From contig NC_083565.1 of assembly GCF_019925205.1 (NCBI RefSeq), positions 32,454,241 through 32,518,240 on the forward strand: DNA of 64,000 bases, written 5' to 3'. The DNA is from Metopolophium dirhodum. Its lineage: Eukaryota; Arthropoda; Insecta; Hemiptera; Aphididae. This document shows positions 36,901-42,379 of this stretch, piece by piece. The notes under the pieces were generated by a model, which worked only from the letters and a program-made list of their open reading frames with translations, searched no databases and was not told the DNA's origin. A program made the translations under genes and the position numbers. The stretch's first letter is position 1. The number at the start of each line of letters is the position of its first letter.

Positions 36901-38813
36901 TTATTATTTATTTTATTTTTAATATCAAACAAACCAACTAATATATTTTAATGTGAATCCATTTCGAATTTTTTTTTTAAAGGCCGTCTTTCTTCGCGTT
37001 CCACCTATATGAGCTTTCTTTGTACCACAGGTTGAGAAACGCCGCATTAAAGGAAGAAATGGGGATGAGCAAGCTTGGTAAATCACCACCCTTCACCATG
37101 TTCAATAGGATATGTTATATTTTCTTGACTATACGAACAGAGCTTGTACGTTTGTGCATTGGCAATCCGATCAATTAGATCTCAACTTGCGTACTTTTAA
37201 TAATATACAAACTGATATTAATCGTATCACTAATTTTGTGAGAATCATTTTTGTAATAGTAAATGCCATAAAATATGGATAGCAACCCCTATTAATGTGA
37301 ACTGCAGAACCGAGAAAATTATTTATGAAAATTATACATGAATAACTACCCCACGCTCCACACACGATAAGTCACGTCAAAAAGGTTAATATCATATTTT
37401 ATTTAATAAATTGATTACATCCATTAAAAAGTACATACAAAAACGCTTTAATATGAAATTATAATAATAATTATATACATAGTTACTGTTATAAATCAAC
37501 TGCGTGCTTATACTGCGTGTACTTAAAAAACTTTATTTTTATTGTAGTGAACACTATGTTTATTATACGTTAATTATTTTAGCAAAGAATAGAAGTTAGT
37601 GAGTATTATCTGAACAAACGCCTTTATTGAGTTAAGTTGAAAGGTGGGGGCCGATATAGGAGCAAAGTCCCCCACACTGCCTACATTTTAAATACTACGT
37701 TTCAACAGCACAATATATTTGAATTCTAAGTATATTTCTATTATTTGTTACTATACGTTAGTGAACGTAGATTTTATATGCACACAGTTTTTCCCAATTA
37801 TTACATTCCATATGTCACTTGAAAAAACAATTTTAAAATTCCTATTTAGGAAACCGCGGTTGCTGCAGGAAATAAAAATAATAATAATTATCCGTGATAT
37901 AGGTAGTACGCTCTAGTTCGCAGTTCCGACGCATTTCAACACTAGTCCACGTGTATATTTGATCAAACAATCATACAATCTAAGCCTGCAGGGATGGCAA
38001 ATAAGTGGCACGCGTGCCATGGTTGGCACGGGAGAAATTTTCGATGGCACCCGAAAGACTTTCATGTGTCCATACATATTTATGAACCTTGCAAGCAACG
38101 GCATATATAAAAAGTCTTTGAAGCAATATGAAGTAAAATGTTTCTAACAATCAATAAAAATTGATTTTTTTAATAATTTTTTCTACATTATTATCATTCA
38201 TTTTTCATTTATATTTTGTAAAAATTCTCCGTGTTAACAAAATTAATTAGTGGCACGGCTGAATTTTTTTTTAATCGTGTCATATATTGGCACGTTGACC
38301 AAATCTTATTTGCCATCCCTGGTCTAAGCCAAAGGACAAATAATAAACCCTGATATCAACAATTATTTTGGGGTGCTTGAAAAAATAGTAGGAGGAAGTC
38401 CGTTCCCTGCGCATCCCCTCCCCCAAGTTCTAGCACTGGATAGGAGATAGCAGAAAAAGTCCGCTATCTACTACACCGCAATATACATATAAACGTAAAA
38501 TGTGATTACGATTGAAAAAAAAAATCCATCTAGTATTTAAAAAGAAATTTCTAGAGGAAAAAGTCGTTTCAAAAAATAAAATTTCACAAAGTGGCTGGTG
38601 TCAAAACAAATTTTAAAATGTCAACAAATCGCTTAAAGATAATATTAATTTATCGTCCAGCAAGATTATAAGACTCAATAATATACGTACTTTCGGATTC
38701 GACGTCGATTCGCGTCGGTAACGGGTGGGTGGGGCTCAGCAAGTGTTCGCCCGACGAATCGCTAGTGGACGTCGACGAGAATCCAGCGTCTTTGGATTTG
38801 ATTTTTGATTTAC
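5657..38813 (-). CDS. nvy: nervy / MTG-ETO family co-repressor gene, six internal exons (locus)
   Basis: Minus-strand gene read right to left. Exons 38813-38691, 35944-35811, 34822-34676, 22517-22056, 18553-18373 and 5838-5657 total 1229 nt. All introns start GT and end AG, and the exon phases (2/1, 2/0, 0/0, 0/0, 0/1, 2/0) join without a stop into about 409 residues. Conserved blocks come in the family order: NHR1/TAFH, linker, NHR2, NHR3. Vertebrate RUNX1T1/CBFA2T2/CBFA2T3 and Drosophila Nervy are nuclear scaffolds that link DNA-bound factors to histone deacetylase co-repressors; Drosophila Nervy also acts in sensory-organ formation and axon guidance. The family normally ends with an NHR4/MYND zinc finger, which I could not find at 1-5656, so the 3' end is probably outside the window. 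The initiator exon, right of 38813, is also unidentified. The introns (about 12.5, 3.5, 12.2, 1.0 and 2.7 kb) are full of transposons. Orthology is firm from the domains; expression is not shown. Confidence 0.93.
5931..6180 (+). mobile_element. Helitron-type fragment, 5' region
   Basis: Carries the typical Helitron 5' signature text: CGAACGTTTGTGTCC, CCTAAACCGTTCGTCCGCGA and AATTTGGTACAGAGATAG, followed by a TTTGAGATTTATGATGG block. The same series occurs at 6990-7130 and 7300-7450. It breaks off into another repeat near 6200. Confidence 0.65.
6290..6785 (-). repeat. Interspersed repeat family A (GTACAGTAGGTTACAAGTGG)
   Basis: Ends at CCACTTGTAACCTACTGTAC (6740-6759), the reverse complement of the family signature. 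It shares with the copies at 47925, 53464 and 63701 the blocks ACCGTCTCCGCTCAGAATCG and the CACCATAGAAACGAA segment. In the forward copies the order is signature, then CGATTCTGAGCGGAGACGGT, then GTTTTTCCCGTGGCATTAAA. No convincing protein; the family type is unknown. Confidence 0.75.
7502..8664. mobile_element. hAT non-autonomous element with 8-bp target duplication
   Basis: Terminal inverted repeats CAGTCTTGTTAAGTATTC (left) and ATTCTTAACAAGACTG (right) are flanked directly by CACTTACT at 7494-7501 and again at 8665-8672. An exact 8-bp duplication with CAG...CTG ends is typical of hAT elements. The ends are rich in GTATTTAAATAC-type palindromes. A tRNA-related SINE is inserted inside at 8175-8451. 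No transposase frame. Confidence 0.9.
8175..8451 (-). mobile_element. tRNA-related SINE with poly(A) tail and target duplication
   Basis: Read on the minus strand, the head contains GGACTAAGGCGTCGGCTGCG and the B-box-like GAGTTCGATACC, followed by an unrelated body and a poly(A) tail (16 T on the + strand at 8175-8190). The 10-bp flanks are identical: AATTGATTTA at 8165-8174 and 8452-8461. The B box fits the RNA polymerase III consensus GWTCRANNC. Body and tail length fit a full SINE of about 277 bp. Confidence 0.85.
8756..9180 (+). mobile_element. Short Helitron, CTAG 3' end
   Basis: Begins TATTATATATAAATGAATG directly after the previous Helitron's 3' end and finishes GTGCACAGGATCAGCTAG, a canonical CTAG Helitron terminus. 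The last roughly 247 bp (8934-9180) are nearly identical to 10052-10298. Confidence 0.75.
9181..10295 (+). mobile_element. Helitron, head abutting the previous one
   Basis: Starts TATTATATAAAGAGGAGTTG and continues GAGGGTAATCTCTGGAATTA, then ACTGAACCGATTTCGAAAA, which is standard Helitron 5' end text. The 3' module duplicates that at 8934-9180 and ends CACAGGACCAGCTGG, with CTGG in place of CTAG. The interior at 9780-9960 contains an inserted repeat of the TTATAACTCATAAACTACTC type. Confidence 0.7.
10842..11265. mobile_element. hAT MITE, CAGACTTGGGTA termini
   Basis: Left end CAGACTTGGGTAAAATACTT and right end AATACTACCCAAGACTG form an inverted repeat. The interior is GAATACTT-rich and matches 59091-59527 in inverted order. 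The 8 bp on each side (TCAGACTG, GGTAAGAG) do not match, so the target duplication has decayed or an end has moved. Confidence 0.7.
11750..12434. mobile_element. DNA transposon copy, CAGGGTGAT family
   Basis: The right end reads GGATCACCCTG followed by TA at 12435-12436. Internal blocks (CAAATGAGAACCATCC; AGTATTTATCATACTTGG; GGTTCTCGATTGAAAAACC) match the elements ending at 1875 and near 21860. The left boundary is unclear. Confidence 0.5.
13005..13630. repeat. Two-unit direct duplication, about 357-bp period
   Basis: GTACTTGAATTTCTCACCAA near 13011 and ATACTTGAATTTCTCATCAA near 13373 start parallel copies. Both pass through GTACATTTAAATTGTATT, TTTGTGCTATTTA and a poly(A) stretch, then end with TTATTAGTTGACCT. 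The units differ substantially, so the event is older. No coding content. Confidence 0.75.
14030..14190 (+). repeat. Interspersed repeat family A, partial copy
   Basis: Contains GCTGTACAGTAGATATAGGTTACAAGTGG-like text (signature with a short insertion at 14060-14066) and CGATTCTGAGCGGAGACGGT at 14150-14169. Truncated soon after. Confidence 0.7.
14364..15731. mobile_element. Composite element with GGCGGACGGTAATTGGGCCAC ends
   Basis: The left end AAAGGCGGACGGTAATTGGG pairs with the right end CAAATACCGACCGCCCCTT as an inverted repeat. Additional GGCCCAAT-type subrepeats lie at 14340 and 15602-15660. A separate MITE (14941-15487) is nested inside. No transposase recognised. Confidence 0.55.
14941..15487. 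mobile_element. MITE with GGCTGGG...CCCAGCC ends, GTTAA-rich
   Basis: GGCTGGGTATTAACGAGTTA at the left and ACTTGCCCAGCC at the right. The interior is rich in TTAACTTAACT repeats that fold back on themselves. A second copy starts at 30979. No clear target duplication. Confidence 0.65.
15732..16469. other. AT-rich intron, (ATT)n microsatellite
   Basis: A perfect (TAT/ATT)n tract of about 14 units lies at 15918-15960. Nothing else recognised. Confidence 0.7.
16470..17610. repeat. Four-unit tandem array with CT-rich tails
   Basis: CACCGACGCCAAATG-type starts occur at 16476, 16738, 17002 and, with an interrupting segment, about 17425. The first two spacings are 262 and 264 bp. Units carry a shared block (GCACTTGCGCCATC, ATCCATATTGCTT) and a CT-rich tail of 30-60 bp. 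Long open frames on both strands (for example 16488-17240) arise from the repeat and the CT/AC tracts and are not taken as genes. Confidence 0.85.
17611..18372. other. Intron sequence left of nvy exon e
   Basis: AT-rich; an (ATT)n stretch near 17871-17890 and a G run at 18308-18326. No other feature seen. Confidence 0.6.
18373..18553 (-). CDS. nvy: nvy exon e: NHR2 helix and start of NHR3
   Basis: The exon is 181 nt, starting in phase 0 after acceptor ATATAG (18554-18559) and ending with one base of a codon before donor GTAAGAAAT (to 18372). It encodes MLNCILSMVEKTKKAL, a near match to the vertebrate NHR2 core LLNCIMDMVEKTRRSL, the amphipathic heptad helix that makes the MTG proteins tetramerise. 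The linker carries DWNRKK, and the end, IEIIKKKA, begins NHR3 (vertebrate IWKKAEEAV). The initial Met is an internal residue, not a start. The two-residue register with exons d and f is exact. Confidence 0.95.
18930..19378 (+). mobile_element. Possible non-LTR retroelement 3' remnant
   Basis: Ends with GCCGTCAGGCGTTGAAATTA and an AAATAAATAAAT tail at 19362-19378, the style of LINE 3' ends. The upstream sequence has a short frame ending in a Lys-Ser stop near 19160. The left limit is a guess. Confidence 0.35.
19379..19865. other. Intron sequence, moderately GC-rich
   Basis: Contains C and G runs at 19426-19461 and CG-rich text to 19800. No exon with splice signals and family similarity was seen. 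Confidence 0.4.
19866..19962. repeat. Three-unit tandem repeat, about 33 bp
   Basis: TTTTTTTACCGCGAAGTAAT and two variants with CGGGAAGTAATTCGAATATA follow each other directly. Confidence 0.85.
20110..20330. repeat. Two-unit direct repeat, about 125 bp
   Basis: AAACTTCGTTTTGAAGTTAT occurs twice (near 20168 and 20289), each preceded by a TTAAGAATGTAAAA/TGTAAGAATGTAAAA block. The units are diverged. Confidence 0.75.
20460..20695. repeat. Two-unit tandem repeat, about 141 bp, GC-rich core
   Basis: The core GCTACCGTTGCCACTCGCTC followed by GCTGCGCTGCACTCGGACGG occurs at about 20490-20540 and 20631-20681, identical in both. The flanking AATTAAACA(A/T)AGTTGTT blocks also repeat. The core conservation stands out from the drifted flanks. 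Confidence 0.85.
21199..21236 (-). mobile_element. DNA transposon end, CAGTGGCGG type
   Basis: The + strand reads GAATTCCCCGGTGGGCCCATCCGCCACTG, that is, CAGTGGCGGATGGGCC on the minus strand. This is a typical hAT-like terminus. The other end was not found. Confidence 0.4.
21399..21860. mobile_element. DNA transposon copy, CAGGGTGATTCACC end
   Basis: Starts CAGGGTGATTCACCGAGCAT and contains the family's interior blocks (GGACGTCAAAGTTTTTGAAA; ATCCACTGAATAATTTACAG) also seen near 12190-12240 and 25930-26000. Right end not clear. A 13-C run follows at 21870-21882. Confidence 0.5.
21972..22028 (-). mobile_element. DNA transposon end 27 bp from an nvy splice donor
   Basis: The + strand ends CCCCGCGTACGCCACTG at 22028, reading CAGTGGCGTACGCGGGGG on the minus strand. 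The nvy exon d donor GT is at 22055, so the intron keeps only about 27 bp before the insertion. Confidence 0.45.
22056..22517 (-). CDS. nvy: nvy exon d: end of NHR1, low-complexity linker, start of NHR2
   Basis: The exon is 462 nt (154 codons), both ends in phase 0; acceptor GTTGCAG at 22518-22524, donor GTAAG at 22051-22055. It opens TLSQYLKQHENAYLD, matching the family's conserved (A/T)QYLAQHE end of NHR1. A linker follows with a PPPSP motif, ten consecutive Asn (GTT-type repeat at about 22357-22390 on the + strand), NNGGGG, a KRP basic patch that could serve in nuclear import, a His/Pro stretch and six Pro. It ends EDEWKNIHV, the start of NHR2 (vertebrate EEWKHLDHL). The exon is far more GC-rich than its surroundings. 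The poly-Asn and poly-Pro tracts are probably length-variable. An in-frame ATG eight codons before the acceptor is not taken as a start (see rejected items). Confidence 0.94.
22525..23340. other. Intron right of nvy exon d
   Basis: AT-rich, no repeat or exon recognised. Confidence 0.6.
23345..23496 (+). mobile_element. Retroelement 3' end with A-rich tail
   Basis: CAATGGGCAACTTCCCCTTC is followed by TGTAAATACAGATTGTGAAT and an AATAAA/poly(A) tail (23466-23496). This is the usual layout of a 5'-truncated non-LTR element. Confidence 0.4.
23560..25840. other. Intron, nothing recognised apart from a repeat scrap
   Basis: At 23563-23650 CGTTTCTATGGCGATAGACA and GCACCCAGCCCAAATAC match flanks of repeat family A. 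The remainder is AT-rich with no clear structure. Confidence 0.4.
25860..26150. mobile_element. CAGGGTG-family right half
   Basis: Interior block ATACATCGACAGAAAAATCA and right end GGCGACACCCTG followed by TA. Left part absent or diverged. Confidence 0.4.
26195..26315. repeat. Three-unit tandem repeat, about 44 bp
   Basis: GCGGACAGTTTGTACTATTT occurs three times (about 26202, 26246, 26289), with the third unit truncated. Just left is GTTGTAGGACACTTTGTACG, which resembles the repeat unit. It lies next to a MULE transposase fossil and may be its subterminal repeat. Confidence 0.85.
26439..26780 (-). pseudogene. MULE transposase C-terminal fossil
   Basis: The 113-codon frame contains RFPLEIWNVRHQTIENSHRT followed by NNFSEGWNSSF and a NPSFWTVL segment. 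This matches the C-terminal part of Mutator-like (FLYWCH-associated) transposases, where FPIELWNVY...RTNN..EGWH is conserved. Only the C-terminal region remains, with no FLYWCH domain and no complete DDE core. The three tandem repeats at 26195-26315 lie downstream of it. It sits in an nvy intron in the same orientation as the gene. Confidence 0.8.
26853..26905. repeat. Telomere-like (TTAGG)n tract
   Basis: About 10.6 uninterrupted TTAGG units, the canonical arthropod telomere repeat, here interstitial. The flanks TACCACG (left) and TACCACGTCG (right) are alike. Confidence 0.95.
27300..28030. other. GC-rich patch in nvy intron
   Basis: High CpG content from about 27340 to 27950 with C runs at 27550-27562. 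A minus-strand frame (27714-27313) is Gly/Arg-rich and lacks splice support or a known domain. It could be an alternative promoter region or chance composition; no initiator, TATA element or conserved peptide confirms a promoter. Confidence 0.3.
28047..28115 (-). mobile_element. Helitron 3' end fragment
   Basis: The + strand has ACTTCGTCGCCCGTTAAATG and ACGACTCAAACTTTGTTTGA, the reverse complement of the Helitron 3' module (TTGAGTC...CATTTAACGGGCGACG) at 9120-9170. Confidence 0.7.
28490..30965. repeat. Six-unit tandem array, 400-490-bp units
   Basis: The motif AGTTTTCTACGATTTGT and variants recurs at about 28504, 28940, 29345, 29808, 30271 and 30765. Units share a TTTGGAT/GTAAAA block, a TTATGCAAACACCTTGTT-type block, and AACATTATGAC followed by ACAAATAAACAGT. 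Units four and five are most alike (spacing 463 bp). The array ends at a MITE at 30979. No open frame is conserved across units. Confidence 0.9.
30979..31160. mobile_element. Partial MITE, GGCTGGG family
   Basis: GGCTGGGCATTAACGAGTTA then TTAACTTAACTT-rich sequence, as in 14941-15487. The right end is missing. Confidence 0.6.
31603..32520 (+). mobile_element. pogo/Tigger-type transposon, 3' truncated
   Basis: Begins, after TA, with CAGTGAAACTTCCATATAAC, the same end as the complete element at 39526-40095. Further AACGAA subrepeats follow. It contains the transposase remnant below; no matching 3' inverted repeat was found, so the right limit is approximate. Confidence 0.75.
31961..32352 (+). 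pseudogene. Tigger/pogo (CENP-B-like) transposase N-terminal fossil
   Basis: From MSKRKCLSFADKFEILNEVD the frame matches the N-terminal helix-turn-helix of pogo/Tigger/Jerky transposases, including KKKDIAAKYSIPTSSLSTIL. The frame closes near 32224, but another frame carries on with LPISGSLIKEKAIYFAQKFG and ASSGWLDKFKSKF, the second DNA-binding (CENP-B type HTH) half. A frameshift near 32200 and a stop near 32352 separate it from any catalytic domain. The DDE region is absent, so this copy cannot encode a working transposase. Confidence 0.85.
32880..34670. other. Intron left of nvy exon c
   Basis: AT-rich, no exon. At 33770-33830 TGGGCTGGGTACAAATTTTT and ACCGATTTTCGTAACGC are inverted relatives of a segment at 23580-23640, flanking material of repeat family A. 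Confidence 0.45.
34676..34822 (-). CDS. nvy: nvy exon c: second half of NHR1/TAFH domain
   Basis: The exon is 147 nt, exactly 49 codons, both ends in phase 0; acceptor CCGCAG at 34823-34828, donor GTAAT at 34671-34675. It runs from NNLISVEEFHH through TNFPLRPFVLPFLRTHLP to RNNKQ. The TNFPLRPFV...FL...LP block is the most recognisable signature of the TAFH/NHR1 domain in MTG8/MTG16/MTGR1 and Nervy. Translation opens upstream at MSLFPQ, but those residues belong to the intron 3' end, where the polypyrimidine-CAG acceptor lies. The donor departs from the GTAAGT consensus (GTAATA), a mild oddity. Confidence 0.95.
34850..35800. other. Intron between nvy exons c and b
   Basis: Contains a scrap of the CTACTCATCCTAAATTCGAT repeat at 35170-35195, also found near 9940, and an end-like AAATGAATCATCCGGTATAT at 35415-35434. 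Otherwise nothing. Confidence 0.5.
35811..35944 (-). CDS. nvy: nvy exon b: first half of NHR1/TAFH domain
   Basis: The exon is 134 nt, acceptor CTTAG at 35945-35949 and donor GTAAGT at 35805-35810. It encodes a split Ser codon plus 44 residues, including LKRFLTTLVQFSGQISPQ. This matches the opening helix of the NHR1/TAFH domain of vertebrate MTG proteins (LKRFLTTLQQFGNDISPE) with few changes. It ends in phase 0 after a Leu-Val pair. TAFH is a helical domain that binds activation-domain peptides, for example of E proteins. The split of TAFH over two short exons is supported by an exact in-frame join to the exon at 34822. Confidence 0.95.
36130..36660. mobile_element. CAGGGTGAT-family interior
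   Basis: CAAACGAGAACCTCCC and related blocks match the interior of the element at 911-1875. Neither terminus is clear. Confidence 0.4.
36697..37047. mobile_element. hAT MITE, GTGGTTTTCAAAC / CAGGTTGAGAAACGC ends
   Basis: Left GCTGTGGTTTTCAAACTTTT, right ACCACAGGTTGAGAAACGC. The internal TGGAATTTTATTTTA then GGGAACTTCAACATTTTATA is shared with 56789-57125 and 61240-61425. Confidence 0.65.
37060..37978. other. Intron, nothing recognised
   Basis: AT-rich between two hAT elements; no exon with conserved content. Confidence 0.5.
37987..38322. mobile_element. hAT MITE, CAGGGATGGCAAATAAG ends
   Basis: Left CAGGGATGGCAAATAAGTGG (from 37989) and right CTTATTTGCCATCCCTG (to 38321) are inverted repeats with further GTGGCACG subrepeats. 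TCTAAGCC occurs just outside both ends (37979-37986, 38323-38330), the expected 8-bp target duplication. The element lies 369 bp from nvy exon a. Confidence 0.85.
38691..38813 (-). CDS. nvy: nvy exon a: Ser/Thr-rich segment before NHR1
   Basis: The exon is 123 nt, between a TTTAG acceptor (38814-38818) and a GTACGT donor (38685-38690). It starts with the last two bases of a split codon, has 40 full codons, and ends with one base that joins GT of the next exon to make Ser. The peptide is basic and then Ser/Thr/Pro-rich, with SSTSTSDSSGEHLLSPTHP in its middle. This segment is poorly conserved in the family; the assignment rests on phase, spacing, GC content above the flanks, and the direct join to the NHR1 exon. 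Because it starts inside a codon, at least one more coding exon lies to its right. I could not choose it among the GC-rich patches there. Confidence 0.8.
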
Positions 38814-38896
38814 CTAAACGAAAAGGAATCGATAGAAAAATTAAAGTAAACAGTTAAATTATATTATTTTGTTTTTACATTACAATTTAATAATAT

Positions 38897-39185
38897 TAGT
38901 GACGGACAACAATATCGATAATAGTTATTCATTTGTATCTTCAATCAGCAGTGTAGAGCAAATTGTTGAACTAACAAATAATACAATATTATTTGTTCAA
39001 TATTTATTTATATTAACTATCAATTTTAATAAGTACTAACAATAGGTGATATTTAAAATAATTCAAAAATATTTACGATATCTTCGACACGATATCGATA
39101 TCGTACAACTTACGATAGCTTACGATACACAATAATATCGCCAAAATTGGAACGATACACAAAACTATATCGTCGGCCATCACTG
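38897..39185. mobile_element. Degenerate MITE, CAGTGATGGCC ends
   Basis: Left TAGTGACGGACAACAATATCG, right ATATCGTCGGCCATCACTG. The middle is CGATATCG-rich and can fold. No target duplication. Confidence 0.5.
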
Positions 39186-39194
39186 TGCATTATA

Positions 39195-39470
39195 CAGGGT
39201 GATTTTTTAAGCATGCTCACCCCATTTTTTATGCTTAAACTATGCATATTATATTCAAATTTGGATTTTTAGAATTTGTAAGTGTCATCAAAGACGATAT
39301 AATTTCGATTACTTAGATTTTTCACAACATTTAAGGAGTATCCTGTGGCGATACCAACTCTTGTTTTTCAAACGACAACCTGTATGTTTTAAGTCAAAAT
39401 GTGATTCAGATTAATTTTCTGAAAACTTTGACGTATCGTAATCGAAATTTGTACGAAAATATTCAACGCG
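39195..39470. mobile_element. CAGGGTGAT-family, left part
   Basis: After TA it starts CAGGGTGATTTTTTAAGCAT and keeps the family's TGCTCACCCC and CAAACGACAACCTG blocks. The right end is not found. Confidence 0.5.
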
Positions 39471-39525
39471 TTCCTCGTGTGCACATAATATTATCGCTGT
39501 ACAAGTGAGCCAGTGAACGCATATA

Positions 39526-40095
39526 CAGTGAAACTTCCATATAACGAACTTCCATTTAACGGAATTTTCTGTTTAACGAAATATTTTTAAGAACTATGAC
39601 CTTTATTGTTAATTACACGTAAATTTATCTCCAAATAACGAATCTGATGTTTCTATCTAACGAAATAATTATTCGATAAAAACCAGTTTTTGTAAATTTT
39701 GTCACTATCAAATTGATAGTTTATGTCATAGTTCTTGAACAGAGAACAACAATTACTCTGCGAGATTGTATTTCTGAGGTATCGAAAGCTTGGAGAAGTG
39801 ATTTTTTTAAAACTTGACGATATAGAAACTTTTTACGAAAGAAGGACAATTTTCAAAAATAATAAGCAAACAAAACTATTACTGATTATTTCTTTTAAAT
39901 TATATTTAAGGTTAAAAATTAAATTAAACTGTAATATGATGTTTGATGTTGTTTTTACATACATACAATATACATCATAATAAAAAAATAATAAAAAAAA
40001 AGTTGAAAAAAATACGTAATTCTATTTAACGAATTCCTCTATATAACGAATTTTTTTTGCTGCTTATTCGACTTCGTTATATGAAAGTTTCACTG
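39526..40095 (+). mobile_element. Complete short pogo/Tigger element, TA target
   Basis: CAGTGAAACTTCCATATAAC at the left and GTTATATGAAAGTTTCACTG at the right, flanked by TA on both sides (39524-39525, 40096-40097). The first ~200 bp are almost identical to 31603-31800. An internal frame (ITLRDCISEVSKAWRSDFF, from about 39750) looks like the C-terminal end of the transposase, so the element is an internal deletion derivative. Confidence 0.9.
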
Positions 40096-40299
40096 TATTA
40101 GAAAATATTGTTATTATACGAAGGGCGATACACCAATGACGCGCTGACCCCCATTTCCCGCCCCCCCCCCAAATTATTATTCGGCCGTAACGACGTGAAA
40201 TTATAAATCGAACAAACAAATAAATAAATATACGCGTTCGCGCCGTTCGTATAATACATTATTATCAGGTATACGACCTATATATAATACCGTTCATTT

Positions 40300-40965
40300 C
40301 ATTTTTTTTTTTCAAAAACTTTTTTAAGCACCGCTGCCCCGTAGCCCCGCACACACAAAAGCCGCCGCGCTCGCGATCGCTTATATACGTCATCATACGT
40401 GTGTGGGTGGTGTGGGTGAGCTCGTATATAATATATATAAATACATACATATGTGTGTGTGTGTGTGTACCAGCCGTACCAAAAGCCACGGCGGCTTTGC
40501 CCGCCCAGTACGTGTCCGAGTGTTCGTGACACGTCCATTAGCGGAATTCCGTTGTGTCATACACATAAACACACCGCCGCGCCACCGCCACCGCCGTCGT
40601 TTCTGCGAGTTATTAGTTTCGGCTGCAACTCCTGCGGTTGATGTGCCGTGCAGCGGCGACGACGACGACGGCGGCGGCGGGGGCGGGAGGTGGTGGCCGG
40701 GGCGGGGGCGGCGGAGGCGGCGGGGTTGTGACGTGGGTTTTGCGCGCGCGGCAAAGGAGAAAATATACGTCGGTGCGGGGTCGGTGGGTGGGTGGGTGGG
40801 TGGGTGTGGGTGTGGGTGCGGAGGTGACGTGCACATTCGCCCCGAAGAACTTTTCGGGGCCCCGAGCCCGCGGGCTGCGAGCGGGCCCGCGCGGTTCTCG
40901 GTTGTATTCCGGCGGGAGATACGCGCGCGACGTTTCGCCGGTTTCAGCGATATTATTACGTAATA
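40300..40965. promoter_or_regulatory. GC/CpG-rich patch, candidate nvy promoter or 5' UTR
   Basis: The densest CpG patch of the window, with (GT)n at 40449-40468 and GGGT repeats at 40783-40808, about 1.5-2.2 kb upstream of nvy exon a. Its position and composition suit a promoter or first exon, but no start codon and donor of the required phase could be pinned. Gly/Pro/Arg-rich frames on both strands reflect composition. Confidence 0.3.
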
Positions 40966-41235
40966 TTGTAATGCAATAATAATATTTTTATATAAATCGT
41001 GAGACAGCGCATTACCGAAATATACCATAACGATAGTGTTATGAAATACCGAGCGTAAATATATGGGGAGGTAAACCCCCCTCTATCTGTGCAACCCAAA
41101 CGGTTCCGGTACATGGGACGAGAAAAATTCCTCGTAAATTTCCTGATAAAATTGTATACTGTACGATTTTAAAAAAATACCAACAAATTTTCAATATTTT
41201 CGGGACCCCGAGCCGGCCGAGTACGCGGTCTGTTA

Positions 41236-41962
41236 TACGCACTCCTAAAACAAGACTGCCACAACTCAAAATTTATAGTTTTGAGAAAAATATTAATTTG
41301 AAGTTTGGACCTAAGATATTTTAATGAGTTTTATACTTATGCGTTTGAAATTTAACACTTAAACACTTACAATCATACTTTACAATATTAATTTTTCAAA
41401 TATTTTGAAATTCACTCTTAAACCCAAAAATTTAGACTTGTGGCCGTTTACAATTTTTTAAGTAAATGCAAGACTGCCATATTTTGAGATGCGACTGTAT
41501 TGCATACAGAAATTGATTTTTAGATGGCCACTTATTAAAATACGGCAGTATTGAATTTAAGCCATGAAAAAATGCAAGTATAAATTATAAAATGCAATAC
41601 TGCCACAACTCTAAATATTGCTGTTTTGCACTCAACATATTACACGATAATTAGTTTTTATTCGGTGCAAGAACGCCACAAGTCGAAATAAGGCAGTCTT
41701 GAATTTCGACTTCAGCGATAATTTGGATAAATAAAAATAAGTATACTGCCATAAAGTAAATATGGCTCTCTTGCATTGAAAATTAATCAATATTTAAATA
41801 ATTCAATACCGACACATCTCTATATAGTGGCTAAATGAAAAATGATATTGAATGTGGCGTTCTTGCATTTAATAGAGCTTATTTTTCTCCATCCAAAAGT
41901 AGGTAGTCATAACTCAAAATTCATGAATTTTGAGTTGTGGCAGTCTTGTTCTAGGAGTGCGA
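41236..41962. mobile_element. Element made of CAAGACTGCCACAACTC subrepeats, inverted ends
   Basis: CGCACTCCTAAAACAAGACT at the left and AGTCTTGTTCTAGGAGTGCG at the right pair over about 35 bp. Inside, variants of GCAAGACTGCCACAACTCAA and its reverse complement recur about eight times. A partial inverted copy lies at 42380-43025. Confidence 0.75.
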
Positions 41963-42379
41963 TTAATATTCTGACGCAATACTCGCGACGTTTACTCCCC
42001 GTCGTTTAAATAATACATTTTAGAGACGCGAGTGCTGAAAATGTACCAGGTAAATGTTTACCGTAAATTTTACCAATTTTTTTTCACCGGTTAACTATAT
42101 TTTTTACCGAAAAAATTTGTGTGGCTCCTCTAATCAAACGAGTAATTAAGAGGGTATCAGCGCACTGTTTGATTTCTTTCTCCGGCCCACGCGCATCATA
42201 CAATAAACGTATTCATATTTTTTGTATGTTTTTTAGTAATCTCAGAGCAAAATCACCCATCACAAAAATTATAAATAGTAATATTTTTGAGGGTATGACA
42301 TATTGATTTGTCTGAGATATTGTCTCGAAAAAGTTCAAACATAATTTAAATTATTCACATGTACAAACATAATGTAGGG

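Noticed and set aside
40393..41028. 211-codon minus frame and 186-codon plus frame
   Set aside because: Both come from GC-rich simple sequence (Pro/Arg/Gly/Thr-His runs), with no conserved motif.
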